Shown piece after piece: positions 12,601-23,572 of a stretch of DNA of 64,000 nt. How positions within the stretch are numbered: the stretch's first letter is position 1; the number at the start of each line of letters is the position of its first letter. The notes below the pieces were generated by a model. The model ran no database searches and was not told where the DNA came from. It worked only from the letters and a program-made list of their open reading frames with translations. Where the stretch lies: positions 17,451,501 through 17,515,500 of the forward strand of contig CM065383.1 of NCBI GenBank assembly GCA_033060915.1, given 5' to 3'. The position numbers were made by a program, and so were the translations under genes. This DNA is from Euryodendron excelsum (Eukaryota; Streptophyta; Magnoliopsida; Ericales; Pentaphylacaceae).

Positions 12601-13320
12601 AGATGCAACCCCAGTCCCCTATAGAACAGACACACATGTAGATAATGGAATGAAATGAATGCAGGTGACGATATAAACGACATCAGAAACCAACAAATCC
12701 AATTTAACAACTTAAAAAATAAGAATAAAGCACCATAAAAAATCAGAGTGGAACACAATGAAAACAACCTGTGATACAGAGACCGAACCATCGGATAGTG
12801 GTTTCAATGAATCAGACAAAGGCGTTTTCGGAGAAGCCCTAGTAGACTCAGAGAGAGCGGGCCAAGAAACTCCCCCCATGATTGGTCCAACCTCGATAGC
12901 GCCATTCGAAGGCTTGTTCCAAGCCGGCTTCTTAGCCGCATTGCTATTGCCAGTGCCATTATCAGAACTCTCCGGCTGAGCCTCAAGCGCAAAATCATCT
13001 GGCGAAGACAAGGATGATGAAGAGGAAGCCGCCACTACCGCCTTCGAAGGTGACCAATCAGGAGAATAATTGTTGATTTGTCCCTGAGCAGCAGGCGAAG
13101 CCGATGGCGAGGAAGGAGGTGGCGGCGCCACCGCCGCAGCACCAGCGGGAAGGGCAGAAGAGGAGACGATCGATTCCGATTCAGCGCCTCGAACAACCTG
13201 TGTCCATGGCGACACCACACCACGCGCCGCCGACCCTCGCTTCGATTGGGGCTGGTTGATAGCGGCGGAGGCGTCGCCGCTGCCGGAATTCCGAGGATAG
13301 TGATTAGCAGCTGCTGCCAT
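256..13320 (-). CDS. LARP1: La-related protein 1 (LARP1b/1c type), 5' part; continues past the left edge
   Basis: RNA-binding protein of the La-related family, whose plant LARP1 members act in mRNA stability and translation in the cytoplasm. Five exons are visible on the minus strand: 13320-12769, 12618-12012, 11941-11785, 11673-11583 and 327-256, all with GT-AG borders and matching phases, giving 493 residues. The N-terminal ~180 residues are low-complexity Ala/Ser/Pro, with the family motifs SPWTQVVRG and KKPAWNKPSNGAIEVGP. Exon 2 is rich in Gly, Arg, His and Pro. Exons 3-5 hold the La motif: IDYYFSNENL, then DDQGWVPIKLIAGFKK, then LLTDNIQLILDAMRNSSVVE. The next expected piece (the GDxxRRR part) is not in the window, so the gene is partial only because of the edge. 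The start is the first in-frame ATG, at 13320. Intron 4 is 11,255 bp. The visible N-terminal motifs resemble LARP1b/1c rather than the DM15-bearing LARP1a, but the C-terminus cannot be checked. Confidence 0.92.
2784..2843. repeat. Perfect 25-bp inverted repeat with a 10-base loop
   Basis: The left arm 2784-2808 (starting GTGGCAGATTATGATC) is the exact reverse complement of the right arm 2819-2843; the loop is 2809-2818. It lies in LARP1 intron 4, so the primary transcript would form a 25-bp perfect hairpin. It is too short for most plant MITEs and could be a small-RNA hairpin, an inversion scar or a template-switch product. Confidence 0.9.
3547..3909. mobile_element. hAT-type MITE (363 bp) with 8-bp target duplication
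   Basis: The ends form a 22-bp imperfect terminal inverted repeat starting CAAGGATCAAAATTT on the left and CAAGGAACAAAATTT on the reverse strand at the right. Flanks are ACTATGAC (3539-3546) and ACTGTGAC (3910-3917), 7 of 8 identical. The interior is rich in GTTTCGG/CCGAAAC motifs and has no coding capacity. The 8-bp duplication points to the hAT superfamily. It sits in LARP1 intron 4. Confidence 0.75.
5049..5257 (-). mobile_element. tRNA-derived SINE with target-site duplication
   Basis: On the minus strand the head reads TGGCCTAGTGGTAAGG, a good RNA polymerase III A box. About 50 bases later comes GAGGTCGATTTCC, a B box. The 3' end is A-rich (plus-strand T-rich at 5049-5061). The element is flanked by direct repeats TACCACTAATTA at 5032-5043 and 5258-5269, which extend to 17 bp with one mismatch. 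Body about 209 bp, no coding potential. Confidence 0.85.
5980..6021. repeat. (CT)n microsatellite, about 41 nt
   Basis: An uninterrupted TC/CT dinucleotide run inside LARP1 intron 4. Confidence 0.95.
8760..9780 (+). other. GC-richer promoter-like repeat segment, possible LTR remnant
   Basis: This stretch is clearly richer in G and C than the surrounding intron and has no sustained reading frame. It ends with a textbook TATA box, CCTATAAAAAGGC (TATAAAA at 9514-9520), followed 80 bp later by a 71-nt CT run. Composition and layout resemble the U3 and start-site region of an LTR element or LARD. I could not find clean TG...CA ends or a target duplication, so the class is uncertain. Confidence 0.35.
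9601..9671. repeat. (CT)35 microsatellite
   Basis: 71 bases of pure CT repeat, directly downstream of the TATA-like motif at 9514. Apparent long Ser-Leu or Glu-Arg reading frames here are artefacts of the dinucleotide repeat. Confidence 0.97.
10575..10732. mobile_element. Foldback MITE, 158 bp
   Basis: The arms are almost fully complementary. The left begins TAACATGTGCCCCTAGGGCA and ends near GTGTTGAAAATTG; the right end, read on the other strand, repeats TAACATGTGCCC...GGCACATTT and GTGTTGAAAATTG. Each arm is about 65 bp with a short T/A-rich loop. No clear target duplication was found. It lies inside LARP1 intron 4. Confidence 0.75.
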
Positions 13321-13620
13321 CAAAGTTAGGTTTCAGACTGCAGATTTCGAAACTAGGGTTTCCAAATAGTAGGCCCCAAATCAGGGTTTCAAAAGCTCTC
13401 AAATTTGTGGTCGATAAGCCGAACAATGAATTAAACAAACAAAAGAAAAAGGACGATCAAAATTTATGTTGGGAGAGAAGAGAATGGTAGGGCCAATTTG
13501 GGGGCGACTGAGGGTTTGATCAGTCGATAATGCCGATACAGAATTCCAAAGATTGCTTGACGGATCACTTAGAATCCGATCGTGCTCAAGACGGCGAGGC
13601 TGAGCTACAATGAGCTTTCT
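13321..13620 (-). promoter_or_regulatory. LARP1 5' leader and proximal promoter region
   Basis: The sequence immediately upstream of the LARP1 start codon. On the coding strand it contains CT-rich leader-like sequence and short AAACCCTA-type motifs (plus-strand AGGGTTT at 13356-13362 and 13383-13389) often seen near plant housekeeping start sites. I see no convincing TATA box; the exact start site is not determinable by eye. Confidence 0.4.
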
Positions 13621-13906
13621 CTCTCCTCTACTGTATTTTTTCCTCTCTCTCTCTCCTATTCTTTCCTTCTATGCTTTGCTTTGGGACACCTGTATTACCA
13701 ATTTACGTAACTGCCCCCTCATATGTGTACTTTTAGTAGAACTCCATGTTTGGAACGGAATCCATATAGGTATTGGAATCCAAAGTGGAAAAGGAAAACA
13801 AAGAAATGATTTTTAAGGAATTCTATTTTTTGTGTTTGGTGTAATTGGAATTAAAATGAATAGATTTATAAGGATTCTCTTTTCTCATGTTTGGTTTGAT
13901 TAAAAG

Positions 13907-14361
13907 GGGGTAATTATATTTTGCTCTCTTTTTGTTTGAGTCAAAATTAAATAACTCTTTTATAATTTAAAAGTGAACACATAATCTCCTGTAATTTACT
14001 CTTACTTGCAAAATAGATGAAAACTATTATATTTAACAAAAATTTTGTTATAGGGATATTGTTTTTCATTTTATCTTTTCAAATTAAAATATTAAAAAGA
14101 CAATTTGGGCCGTTTATACCAAAATAAAGAATTGTCTTTCGATTTTTTTTTTATTATTTCACTAAATTATTTTTTTGATGTTCCAATTTGAAGACATAAA
14201 ATGATGAAAATACTCCTGTGACAGAACTTTCATTAAATCTAACGGTTTTCATACATTTTGCAGATAAGTCTAAATCACATGTGGAGTCATGCGTTCACAT
14301 TAAATTATAGGAAGTCATCTAATTTTGGCTCAATCACAAAGGAATATAGTATAATTACCCC
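13907..14361. mobile_element. Foldback MITE, Mutator-like family, copy A
   Basis: Terminal repeats GGGGTAATTATA (left) and TATAATTACCCC (right), with arms of roughly 200 bp that fold back through most of the element. The same sequence family recurs at 45898-46347, where a 9-bp duplication is intact. Around this copy ATTAAAA occurs on both sides but offset, so its duplication is imperfect. No coding potential. Confidence 0.7.
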
Positions 14362-15631
14362 AATTAAAAATTGAAAAAGAAACAATTTTGTACACAATGA
14401 TGCCCTAGATTAAATTTACAAATAAAAAACTTCTAAAAAATAAATGAGGCCAATATGAGTAATTGGACTTTTTAATTCCACTATCCATGAAATCCGACTT
14501 TAAGATGGTTTTTTTCTCCTTTCAAATCTTATCAAATCAAATCTAATTTTGAATCTCATTCATTCCATAATAGTTCAAGTTGGTTTGTTCAAACTTGATT
14601 TAATAATTTTAACGAATTTCAAAATATTTTTAAACTTGACTTGTTTAACTTTCTAACTGATTTCAAATGAGATCTAATCGAATCGAGCTTGAATAACTTA
14701 ATTTTTTTAATATATATAAATTTATCGAGTCGAACTCAAAAAATTTTAAGTCTCTTAAAATATGTTCAAGTATAATTGATTTATATAATAAGTTGAACTT
14801 AAATAAATTTTTAACTAGCTAAGCTCAAATAATTTCGTTCGTTTACAGCCTTAGCACCAAGTAGGGTTTATAAAATCAAGCAGGGTCGAGGGCTGTTGGA
14901 ATTATTGGGCAATTCTTATTTGACTGGCCACTAGGGACCCATTTGGAGTGGCCTAACTTGTTTAGGAGCTTATTTAGATGTGCACTTGAAAAATAAGTCG
15001 GGACAGTGTTTGGAAAAAAGTTAGAAGTATTTCAATAGGTATGGAATTATTATTTTTACTTGTGACCAAGTAAAATTATCACTATTACCAATAACAACCA
15101 CCAATACTGAAATTAGAACCTGGTCTGGAAAATTGTTATACCTCAAAAGTTCAACAACCTTGATTGCATTGTTATGCATTGTAGGCTTTTTACAAATCAC
15201 ATATTAATCCATTTGGTATAGTTTTTTTTATAACTTTTTTATTTATCTTTTTTTGCTTATAACTAGAAAGTTAATTTTTTATTAATTTTTTTACTTGTGT
15301 AAGCTAACATAAGTAAAAGTAAACTTATTTGTTAACTTTTTGCTTAAAAGTAAACTTATTTGTTAACATTTTGCTTATCTTTTTTAATTTTTTGTTAACT
15401 TTGTTACTTTTGTAAGCTAAGATACCTTCTTGTTAACGTTTTTGCTTTTGTAAACTAAGATAAGCAGCCAAAAATCAAAAAGCTAAAAAAAATTAACTTT
15501 TTTACTATAAGCAAAAAAAATCAGCCTGTAAAAGCTAAAAAAAAAAAAAAAATTGTTTCAAACAGACCGATGTATGGAGTCACAACAACAATGATAGCCA
15601 TTTCACATGCAATCTCTATGAAGAAAATCTC
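14362..15631. other. Gene-free AT-rich DNA with degenerate repeats
   Basis: About 14520-14860 is a degenerate repeat of TTCAAACTTGA/TCGAGCTTGAA-like words. About 15200-15570 looks like a decayed foldback element, with AGCTTTT/AAAAGCT and GCTTATA/TATAAGC words on both sides of an A/T-rich core. I see no gene. Confidence 0.5.
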
Positions 15632-15769
15632 TACTCCCAACCCCCCGGAGATATCCCACTGCCATTATTTGGCCATTAAAAAATTTTAGTTTTCTTATTT
15701 TGCCCATATCTTTATCCTCTCATTTCAATATTGCCATTTACTTCAATTTTTTTGATAACTTTTTTTCTT

Positions 15770-16070
15770 TTACTCCCACCTCCCAATTTTTAATTAAAAA
15801 AATTTTGGTCAAAATTTTTTAATTTCTTTTTACTCTCACCTCCTAGATTTTTATATAAATAAAATTTTTATGATCAAATTTTATAATTTCTTTTACTCCC
15901 ATCTCCCAATTGTTTATTAAAAAAAATTTAATCAAAATTTTTTAATTTCTTTTTACTCTCACCTCTTGGATTTTTATATAAATAAAATTTTTATGATCAA
16001 ATTTTATAGTTTCTTTTACTCCCACCTTCCGGGTTTTTTATAAAAGAAAGAAATTTTGATCTTATTTTTT
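15770..16070. repeat. Tandem repeat, unit about 124 bp, about 2.4 copies
   Basis: The phrase TTTTACTCCCACCTCCCAAT recurs near 15768, 15892 and 16016, each time followed by an A/T tract and a half-unit variant ACTCTCACCTC. The unit is thus two related ~62-bp halves. It lies between the candidate left terminus and the coding remains of the MULE pseudogene. Confidence 0.75.
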
Positions 16071-16378
16071 TAATTTTTTTAAATTTCTCTCTATTTATAA
16101 AATTTAATGCAAAACTAATTAACATAAATTTTTTTTTTAAAACACTTAAGTAAAATAATTTAGATTTATTTCTTGAGACTATCCTTGGGAATTAATAATG
16201 CATTTTTTACTAGTTTGATTTGTCATAAAAACACATACAAAAAATAATAACTTTTAACATATTAATATAGTGGTAAATTCAACAATACATAAAAACAGAA
16301 TTTCTAATTAATGTCTCCATCGAACTCTCCTCCAGGGGCACCCGGTCCTCCACCCATTATTTCTTATCACAAATTCAT

Positions 16379-18853
16379 TCATATTATATAACTATCAACC
16401 AATTCCCTAGCTTGGATTGATATATTTTGTCGCCACCACATTGGAGTGGATGGTACTAGGTAATGAGGGTGTAAAAAAACTTGGACGAAGTGATTGCCGT
16501 CAATACAGGTAATAGCTATTTCCCGACGCTTGTGAATCGGAACTGGGGGGGATCTCAACGGCAAATGAGTAAAACAACCCGAATAATATGTGTCAAACGT
16601 GTGCAGTACAAGGTTGTACCTTGATGCGATAATAATTCCCAAAGCCATAAAGTCCATCCAATATGCCTCTGACGCTGTAGGCTAGAACCAAATAAATGAA
16701 TATAGAATAGTGTTTGCATAATTGTGCTCTGGATAAAGCGCATCGCATAAAGTTCATATTTTGTTGAATCTCTTCAATCAGGTTCATCCGTATCCGTGCC
16801 CAATCATCTTCGTCATACCTGACTTGCACAGCTATCGCCCTGAATCCACAATGACCATCAGCTCGGACGTCAACAGTGTAACTAATAAAATCCTGATAAG
16901 CCTCAGGTAATTGTTGAATGAAGGGATCCAAGACGGGTGGAGCTAGAGTTTGAGTGTTGCGAATTCTTGAAGTTGCAATCAGTTGAGTGACCGATGCATC
17001 TAGAGTTGAGCTAGATGCCCCCCAAGATCCTGAAGTAGATACTTCTAGAATACTCTTTATGCAGCGTTTACTTTGCTCATCTCTACCTGCAGGTCGACCT
17101 TTGTGTTCTGTGTTGTAAACTGGGACTCGAACTATACTATGAGATGGATCTGTCATATCGATAATCCTATTGATCATATTATATCGCGTAAATGGATCCA
17201 TCCCATGTAACAGTTCAAAAACCTCAAATGTCTTGTCAGATCGTGATCCATCATCATTAGAGCGATCTGCATGCATACATAACCTAGTCCAATGAGCATT
17301 AATATCTGTCAGCGGAATTGGAATACAAAGTGAACAGTAATTAGCAAGGTCGTGCAAGCACGACACTCTGTGTGTTATTTTGATTATACAATCGCAATAG
17401 CTGGCCATGAATGGGTAGGCGGTATCAGTGTATTGTAGCTGTTCATCGATCAACTCCAACGCCTCTAATGAAATTCGACATATTATGCCACTGAAAATGT
17501 AGTTATTCATTTGTTTGTGGCGTCGAATGTTGAGAGATCTCTCGAACAATTTATGAATGTCGCCGAATTGAATTCTCAGCATCTTGTGAATTTTTACAAA
17601 CGATGTATCTAGCAATGACGTGGTGTTCCCCAGATATAGCTTTAGCCTGGAATGGGTAGGCTCTGCCATGTAATAGAAAAGTGCACTGTGTTTAAATCAA
17701 AACGTTACAAAAAGTAGTTTGCAATGAAATCACTATACCTTTTACTTGAATTGCTTCCAAGGTGCATGCAAGTATTTATTCACGCCGCTACAAACTGCTC
17801 TTTGTATGGCCTTAACCATGTCTCCTAGAGGTATTTTGTTGCACGCGGGTAGGATTTAAACTCTCCGAGAAGGGTGTGCCACTTCTGTTGGCAAGACTCT
17901 GGTGTCGATGACATAATTAGCGAGTGCCATGACATGAGAAATCGTTTCATCTTCGGACCAAGAATAAAGCTGCAGTATTTCACCACGTTCTGGTTTATGT
18001 GCCAGATACAGAGGATGTGACGTGCTGTGGGAAAACATGTATCAATGGCCTTCATAAGCGCCAAATCTCGATCTGAAATGAACACCGATGACATTAATGC
18101 TCCCTTTTCAAGCATCAAGTTCTTCAAGGTACCTAAGGCCCATGTTAACCAATCTGACTTTTCATTAGTAAGATATGCGAACATAAGTGAGTATGTTCAC
18201 AGTATGGATATGATACCCACTATCTTTAACAATGGTATACAATACTCATTAGTCTTGTATGTTGTATCAATGATCTGCATGGTGGAAAAATTGATATATA
18301 GCTCTAGGCTTTTAAGATGAACTTAGAGAATATCTGTAATTTCGTTCATCTCTGGATTTTTCATAAAAGTATAGAGGTATTTTTTGCTAATTAATTGATC
18401 CAAAACATGCTAGATAGGATTTAGATCACCACGTTTGACTTCTTTGTGTTTTATAGATGGTGTTGTAAATGCTCTGAATTCTGTGGTGTTTGAAGGATCT
18501 CTTTCTTTCAAGACACTGAGAATTTCACGAGGTTTGGTACTGTCAGCCATCTCAAGCACAAATTGTTTCTCCACTGGTTTAAGCCTTGACGAGTACTCGT
18601 GATCATCAAGGTATTCTACAGTTTCATGGTTATGAAAACCGCATTTAACCAGTAAACCCCACTTGACACCATCTGGAGGTATTGATAAACCTCGTAGCTC
18701 AAATGGGCAATCGCATTTTCTTGTTTCAGTATTTCTTTGCAAGGGTTGCCCTTCAGAAAGATGCTGTGGCGGTTTATACTTTCCTCCTCTTTCACAACCA
18801 ACAATGCACTTCGGAAGTTTGCCGCCTTTTAAATTAGTAGACCTTTTGATCAC
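16379..18853 (-). pseudogene. Decayed MULE transposase with FAR1-like, SWIM and OTU domains
   Basis: Remains of a Mutator-like transposase read on the minus strand. Segment 18853-18410 encodes a FAR1/WRKY-GCM1-type zinc domain (CIVGCERGGKYK, KCDCPFELRG, KCGFHNHE). About 18340-17825 encodes the transposase core, including IDTTYKTNEYCIPLLKIVG and VFISDRDLALMKAID, but in-frame stops interrupt it. Segment 17669-16593 continues with the C-terminal transposase part (KLYLGNTTSLLDTSFVKIHK), a SWIM-like CDC...SCLHDL motif and an OTU cysteine-protease start, DGHCGFRAIA. A frameshift near 16640 moves the OTU end, with DGNHFVQVF and its catalytic-type His, to another frame (16657-16379). Normal proteins of this type are one continuous chain, so this copy is dead. 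The OTU Cys and His are both still present. Boundaries of the whole element are uncertain; see the candidate termini. Confidence 0.85.
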
Positions 18854-18860
18854 AATCTTA

Positions 18861-18990
18861 TCAGAAAATCTTATTCGAACACAAAATCTTATCCAAACAA
18901 AAAATCTTATCCGAACAGAAAATCTATCCGAACAGAAAATCTTATCAAAAAATCTTATCCAAACAAAAAATCTTATTCGAACAGAAAATC
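18861..18990. repeat. Short tandem repeat AAAATCTTATCCGAACA
   Basis: Six to seven imperfect repeats of a roughly 17-bp word (AAAATCTTATC followed by CGAACA or CAAACA), just upstream of the transposase remains. Confidence 0.8.
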
Positions 18991-19600
18991 TCTGATCTCA
19001 TATCCCTTGACAATTCCACTCACTGATGTAACCTTTATTTTTTTTGTTCTTTTCTATTTTAAAAAAAAAATCAAATTAATAAAAACAAAATAAAAATAAA
19101 ACAACAAATAATAAACAATAAATGTTTGCCTGATCAGTGGTAAATTCAGGTGTATAGAGGAAGGCATATCCGAACAGAAAATCTCTGATCTCATATTTTC
19201 TAATAATCCCACTCACTGATGTGACCCATATTTTTTTTGTTTTTTTCCTATTTTTTAAAAAAATCAAATTAATCAAAACAAAATAACAAATAAACAATAA
19301 CAAAGTCTTGCTTGATCAGTGATAAATTCAGGCGTATAGAATGAGATATATTCAAATAGAAAATCTTATCCGAACAGAAAATTTCTGATCTCATATTCCT
19401 GATAATCCCACTCACTAATGTGACTCCTATTATTTTTGTTCTTTTTTTTTTAACAAAAATTTAAATTAATCAAAACAAAATAAAAATAAAACAATAAATA
19501 AAAAATAACAAGTGGTTGCTTGATGTGACCCTTATTTTTTTATTTTTAAAAAAAATTAAATTAATTAAAATAAAATAAAATAAAAATAAAACAATTGATA
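18977..19600. repeat. Tandem repeat, unit about 193-200 bp, three copies plus a partial
   Basis: The marker TCTGATCTCATA occurs at about 18991, 19184 and 19384. Each time it is followed by ATAATCCCACTCACTGATGT-like sequence, a T-rich then A-rich tract and GATCAGTGGTAAATTCAGG-like sequence. A fourth, truncated unit runs to about 19600. It adjoins the 17-bp array. Confidence 0.8.
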
Positions 19601-20009
19601 CATGTTTGACCATAAAAAAAACATTACACTATTGCTTTACACCAATAAAGCATTTGAGGGCAAAATCTGGACATAATTTTAAACTTTCCGTCCCATCACC
19701 CCACCCCAGTGTCAAGGGGTGGGAGTAATACCTCTCCTCTATGAACCATCTCCTAAGGGATTATAATGATACTGTCAAAATTTGGAAACACCTTAAAATA
19801 ATTGGTGGGACGGAACTCAATGAATGGATTGGAAAGAAGGAAAAAAAATCTTGAAAACAAAAACTGTTTATTGTTGCTCTTCGGCAAATTTGGAAAGAAA
19901 AAACTTTTTGGTAAAAAATAAGAAAACCCTTTCCGTTGAGAAGCTTAGCTATTAGTGACAGCTAATAAAATTACAGAGGGCTTTCTTCCACTTCAAGTCG
20001 TTGTTCACA

Positions 20010-20245
20010 AAATTTAAGATCCGTTTGAAAGTATTGTCAATTTTTATTTTTTATTGTGCATCATAGCTCTGTATTTTTCTTTTTTGTTTTGTATGGTCTG
20101 GAGATGATATTTGTAGATTATCGTTTTATTAATGGTAGCTGACTAATGTTTTAGAAATAAAAAACACACTCATTTTGGTGTTTCTTTATATTTTTTATTT
20201 TAAAAAAACAAAAAACAGAAACAAAAAACAAAAATCAAATGGACG
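20010..20245 (+). mobile_element. MITE, family shared with 41328-41545
   Basis: The core TATGGTCTGGAGATGATATT, then GACTAATGTTTTAGAAATAA and ACACTCATTTTGGTGTTTC, recurs in inverted orientation at 41328-41545. Both copies are ~220-235 bp with T-rich/A-rich ends bearing GTTTG/CAAA(T/C). No coding potential and no clear target duplication. Confidence 0.65.
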
Positions 20246-20259
20246 CTAGCTTAATTGAT

Positions 20260-20443
20260 GGTCCGTTAGATTCAGCTTTTTTCTAACTTTTTTCATTTAG
20301 GTTTTTTTTGCTTATATATAATTTTTTGTTTTTATAAGTTAAGATAAGCATAAAAAAAATTTAAAAAAATAAAAAAAGCTTTTATGCTTATAAGCGAAAA
20401 CAGTCAGCTTGAAAAAACTAAAAAAAAATGTACTAAGTGGACC
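20260..20443. mobile_element. Foldback MITE-like element, 184 bp
   Basis: The left end GGTCCGTTAGATTCAGCTTT pairs imperfectly with the right end, which reads GGTCCACTTAGTACATTTTT on the other strand. The interior has GCTTATA...TATAAGC words. It abuts the MITE at 20010-20245. Confidence 0.5.
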
Positions 20444-21575
20444 TGAATAGAATTTTCTTGTTGCAGGTAAAACTAAATTGAATATAAATGTTAGGCATGA
20501 CAGTGCACTATCAAGCAAATTTTGTGGCCAGTTCTATTCAAGCAATGCATGAATTTTAGATGCAGTGGGGAACTCAAAGTTTTTGTTAAGCGGGTCAAGG
20601 TAAAAAATTTAAATTTTATAGGGATCAAGGTAAAAATTTTTTAATATTTGTGAGGTCTATACATTATATTTTATCACTCTCCCTTTGTCCGTCAATGTTT
20701 ATATTGTTTATTTAGATGGTGGTTTCGCACGAACTCGAGGGAGTAATTTGTAGAAAGTTTAAATACCTTGTAGCAAAAAAAAAAATAGTAATAGAATGCA
20801 TGTTTAAATCTACGTGAGGTAAAATATATGATAATTTTCTTATTTATTTTTCTTTTGTAATTATTTCATAAATAGAGCAAAAATTTTAACCCTTTTTTCG
20901 ATTATTATTATTATGCGAACCCGATTCCTTTTCAAATGAGTTCATAACAATTTCGTTATGAAATCTTTCCATTGTAGCACAATATCAGTGTAATAGATCT
21001 ATTTTAGATATCAACTTGATCCATACTTAAATTCAACTTTATTTTACATTAAAAGCATAAGATAAGATTCTAATAAAATCCTTTGGACAGGTGGTAAAAT
21101 TTCTGAGTGGCACAGATTCCATTCCGAACGAATATGTGTACAGTCTAATTAGTAAATATTATCGTATAGGTGTAAAACTTACTGAGAAATACTAGTTTCT
21201 GTTAAATAAACTGTATATTACACGTTGTTAAATATTTCTCGTGTTGTATTTCATAAAAAAATCTCATTCAGATTAGAAATTATGATATAATCTAAAATAA
21301 TTTTGACATATAATTAATTCTATATATAACCTACAATTATAGTAATATATAATTAGTGATTATTAAATTTATTTGACCTTATCAATTGTACAAAAATTTT
21401 GTATGACTTACCAGTTGTGAGTCATTGCTAGTATCATGCAGTATGTGTATGGATATTACTCTGTGATAAATTTTCAATAGTTAATATGATTAAATAGACT
21501 ACACTATAACTTTGTATAAATAGTTGAAACATAAAACAAAAATTAAAAATGAAAAAAAAATAAATTAAAAATAGA

Positions 21576-21608
<33 letters not shown>

Positions 21609-23560
21609 AGCACTTTAATTCAATTGTTTGTCAATGATGTGTTCTAAAAAGAACATATATAGGACAAAATGCTACCATATTTTATCCCACCTTTGTAACA
21701 AATATTGAAAAATACCGTTACAATTATATATTCCTGTCTTTGTGCGAAGTTTTACAGCACTTTTCAAGTAAAAATCGTTTTAAATCCCGGCGATATTGCA
21801 TGTTATTCTTTTTCCGTTCCGCATCTTATTAATTTTGCTTATACAAACTATCGATCTTGAAAGAGCAATCCAGTAAAAATGTACTATTCATAATTTTTTA
21901 CACTATTTTTTTATGAGATATCTCTTCAAAGTAGGACAACATTAGTTTTTTTATTTTTTTACTACAAGGCCTCCAAGCACTACTCCATCAAACTCAATCA
22001 CAATTACTATCTACATGAATTATATAAATTTTATGCATTACATGAATAAGTGCTAGTCACGAGAAGGCATAAGTAATGATCAAATTTAAGACTTTATATT
22101 TAGTATGAGGGAACGAATTAAACTGATCGCTATAAATTAAACCTTGAATATTTGTAATCATCTGCAATTAGACTTCAAATGTGTAGGTGAAACTTGAATC
22201 CAGAATGTTTGAAGTGACTGTTCATTCTAGAGTTTGCTCCTATTTTGCTGGGCTACTTCCTGCAAGTAACCCAATTATACGATCTTGTTTCATGTGAGTA
22301 GCCCAATAATATTTTCTTCATGTTTTTTTCATTCCGTTTATTTGATGAGTCTCTCTTATTAAAAATTAAATTTTAGTAGTAGCTATGTATACTGTCGTAG
22401 CACAAAATATTCATTCTAAGTTTTCTAACAGCCTGTTTGGAACTTAGGGGAGGGGAGGGAAGGGCATGGAAAGAGAAAATGAATGATAAGTATTTTTCCT
22501 TCTATGTTTGAAGTGGGTTTAATTGGAGTGGGTCAATTCAGGCAATCGTTGGGGGATAACAATTTAATCCTAAAACTCAAAAATCGCTTAATAGTAAAAG
22601 TTTGGGCTAGCAATAAACGAGTTATGAGCAGAAAATGGAGAAAAATACAAAATCCAAAGCGAGTTTGAGATGAGATAGGGTTTAAGTCATCCAGTCTTGA
22701 TTCTATTATGAAATTTTTAAATACTTATATTATATTTTAATAATATAAAATGTCCTTGGTATATGCAAGTAAATGTAAGGATTTTAATGCTACTTCTTAA
22801 TATTAGAATTTAGCCTCTTTCTTTATCAATTTTATATTGTTTGTAAAATTTGTATTACTTTTATTTTTAAAAATTTATTTTCATTTTGAAATTTTATATG
22901 AAATTAACCCTATCTAATTCAAACCCCAATTAGTTTAATTGAGACGGAAGGGGGTGAGTTAGTTCAACCCATCGTGGTTTGGAATGCAATTTAGAGTGAA
23001 AATTTTCTATTAAGACAGTAATAGAGTTTTAGCTTAATCTATATGGAACCCGGCCCAATGCAACTGGCGGATATGATAGGCTAACCTATTGACTATGGCA
23101 AACGGGTGGAGTTGGGAAGAGTCAACGCGGTCAACTCAAACCTATTTGGTATAATTGGGTTGAATCAATTCAGATGCTAGTTAGATCCAACAAGTTGCTG
23201 CTCACTCTTTGACCCTGTGCAAGCTGTTTCAGCTCTCTCTCATATTTTGAACAAGGAGTTCTGTTTCTTCTGAACCTAAGTGCTTATCTTTAGAATAAGG
23301 GGTCGTTATCTTTGGAATCCATTTTCTTATCCTTTCACAACTTTGGGCGGGTTTTAAACGGTCTAATTGGGCAGGTTTGGGGGTTCAAGTTGGGCTGCCT
23401 GCCGTACTTTGTAGCCGAACTAACACTAAATCCTAATGCTTATATGGGTAAAAGAGTACCTCAAAAAAAAAATCTTTTCGTCCTATGAAACTTTATACAA
23501 GAAAAAACAAGTAGATGCATGCCAAAGTCATTAAAAATTAGGCTTTCTTTATCTAGTACA
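20444..23560. other. Gene-free AT-rich DNA
   Basis: No gene seen. It holds an AT microsatellite (21576-21599), short ATACAAATTTTGTAT-type MITE fragments near 21180-21480, and a degenerate element around 22430-22980 that starts CCTGTTTGGAACTTAGGGG. Confidence 0.5.
21576..21599. repeat. (AT)n microsatellite
   Basis: About 12 AT units in intergenic DNA. Confidence 0.9.
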
Positions 23561-23572
23561 AGCAATGACTAC

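Larger units (their letters stand above)
15632..19727 (-). mobile_element. Candidate extent of the MULE carrying the transposase pseudogene
   Basis: The left side reads TACTCCCAACCCC at 15632. The right side, on the opposite strand from 19727, reads TACTCCCACCCC. The ~4.1-kb span encloses all transposase remains and the tandem repeats. The flanking 9-mers (GAAAATCTC and ATACCTCTC) match at only 5 of 9 positions, so a target duplication is not proven. Treat the limits as a hypothesis. Confidence 0.35.

Noticed and set aside
12712..12768. Extension of LARP1 exon 1 into VFIVFHSDFLWC
   Set aside because: The CAG|GTTG donor at 12769/12768 joins in frame to the exon starting GTGVASSSTQK; the extension is intron read-through.
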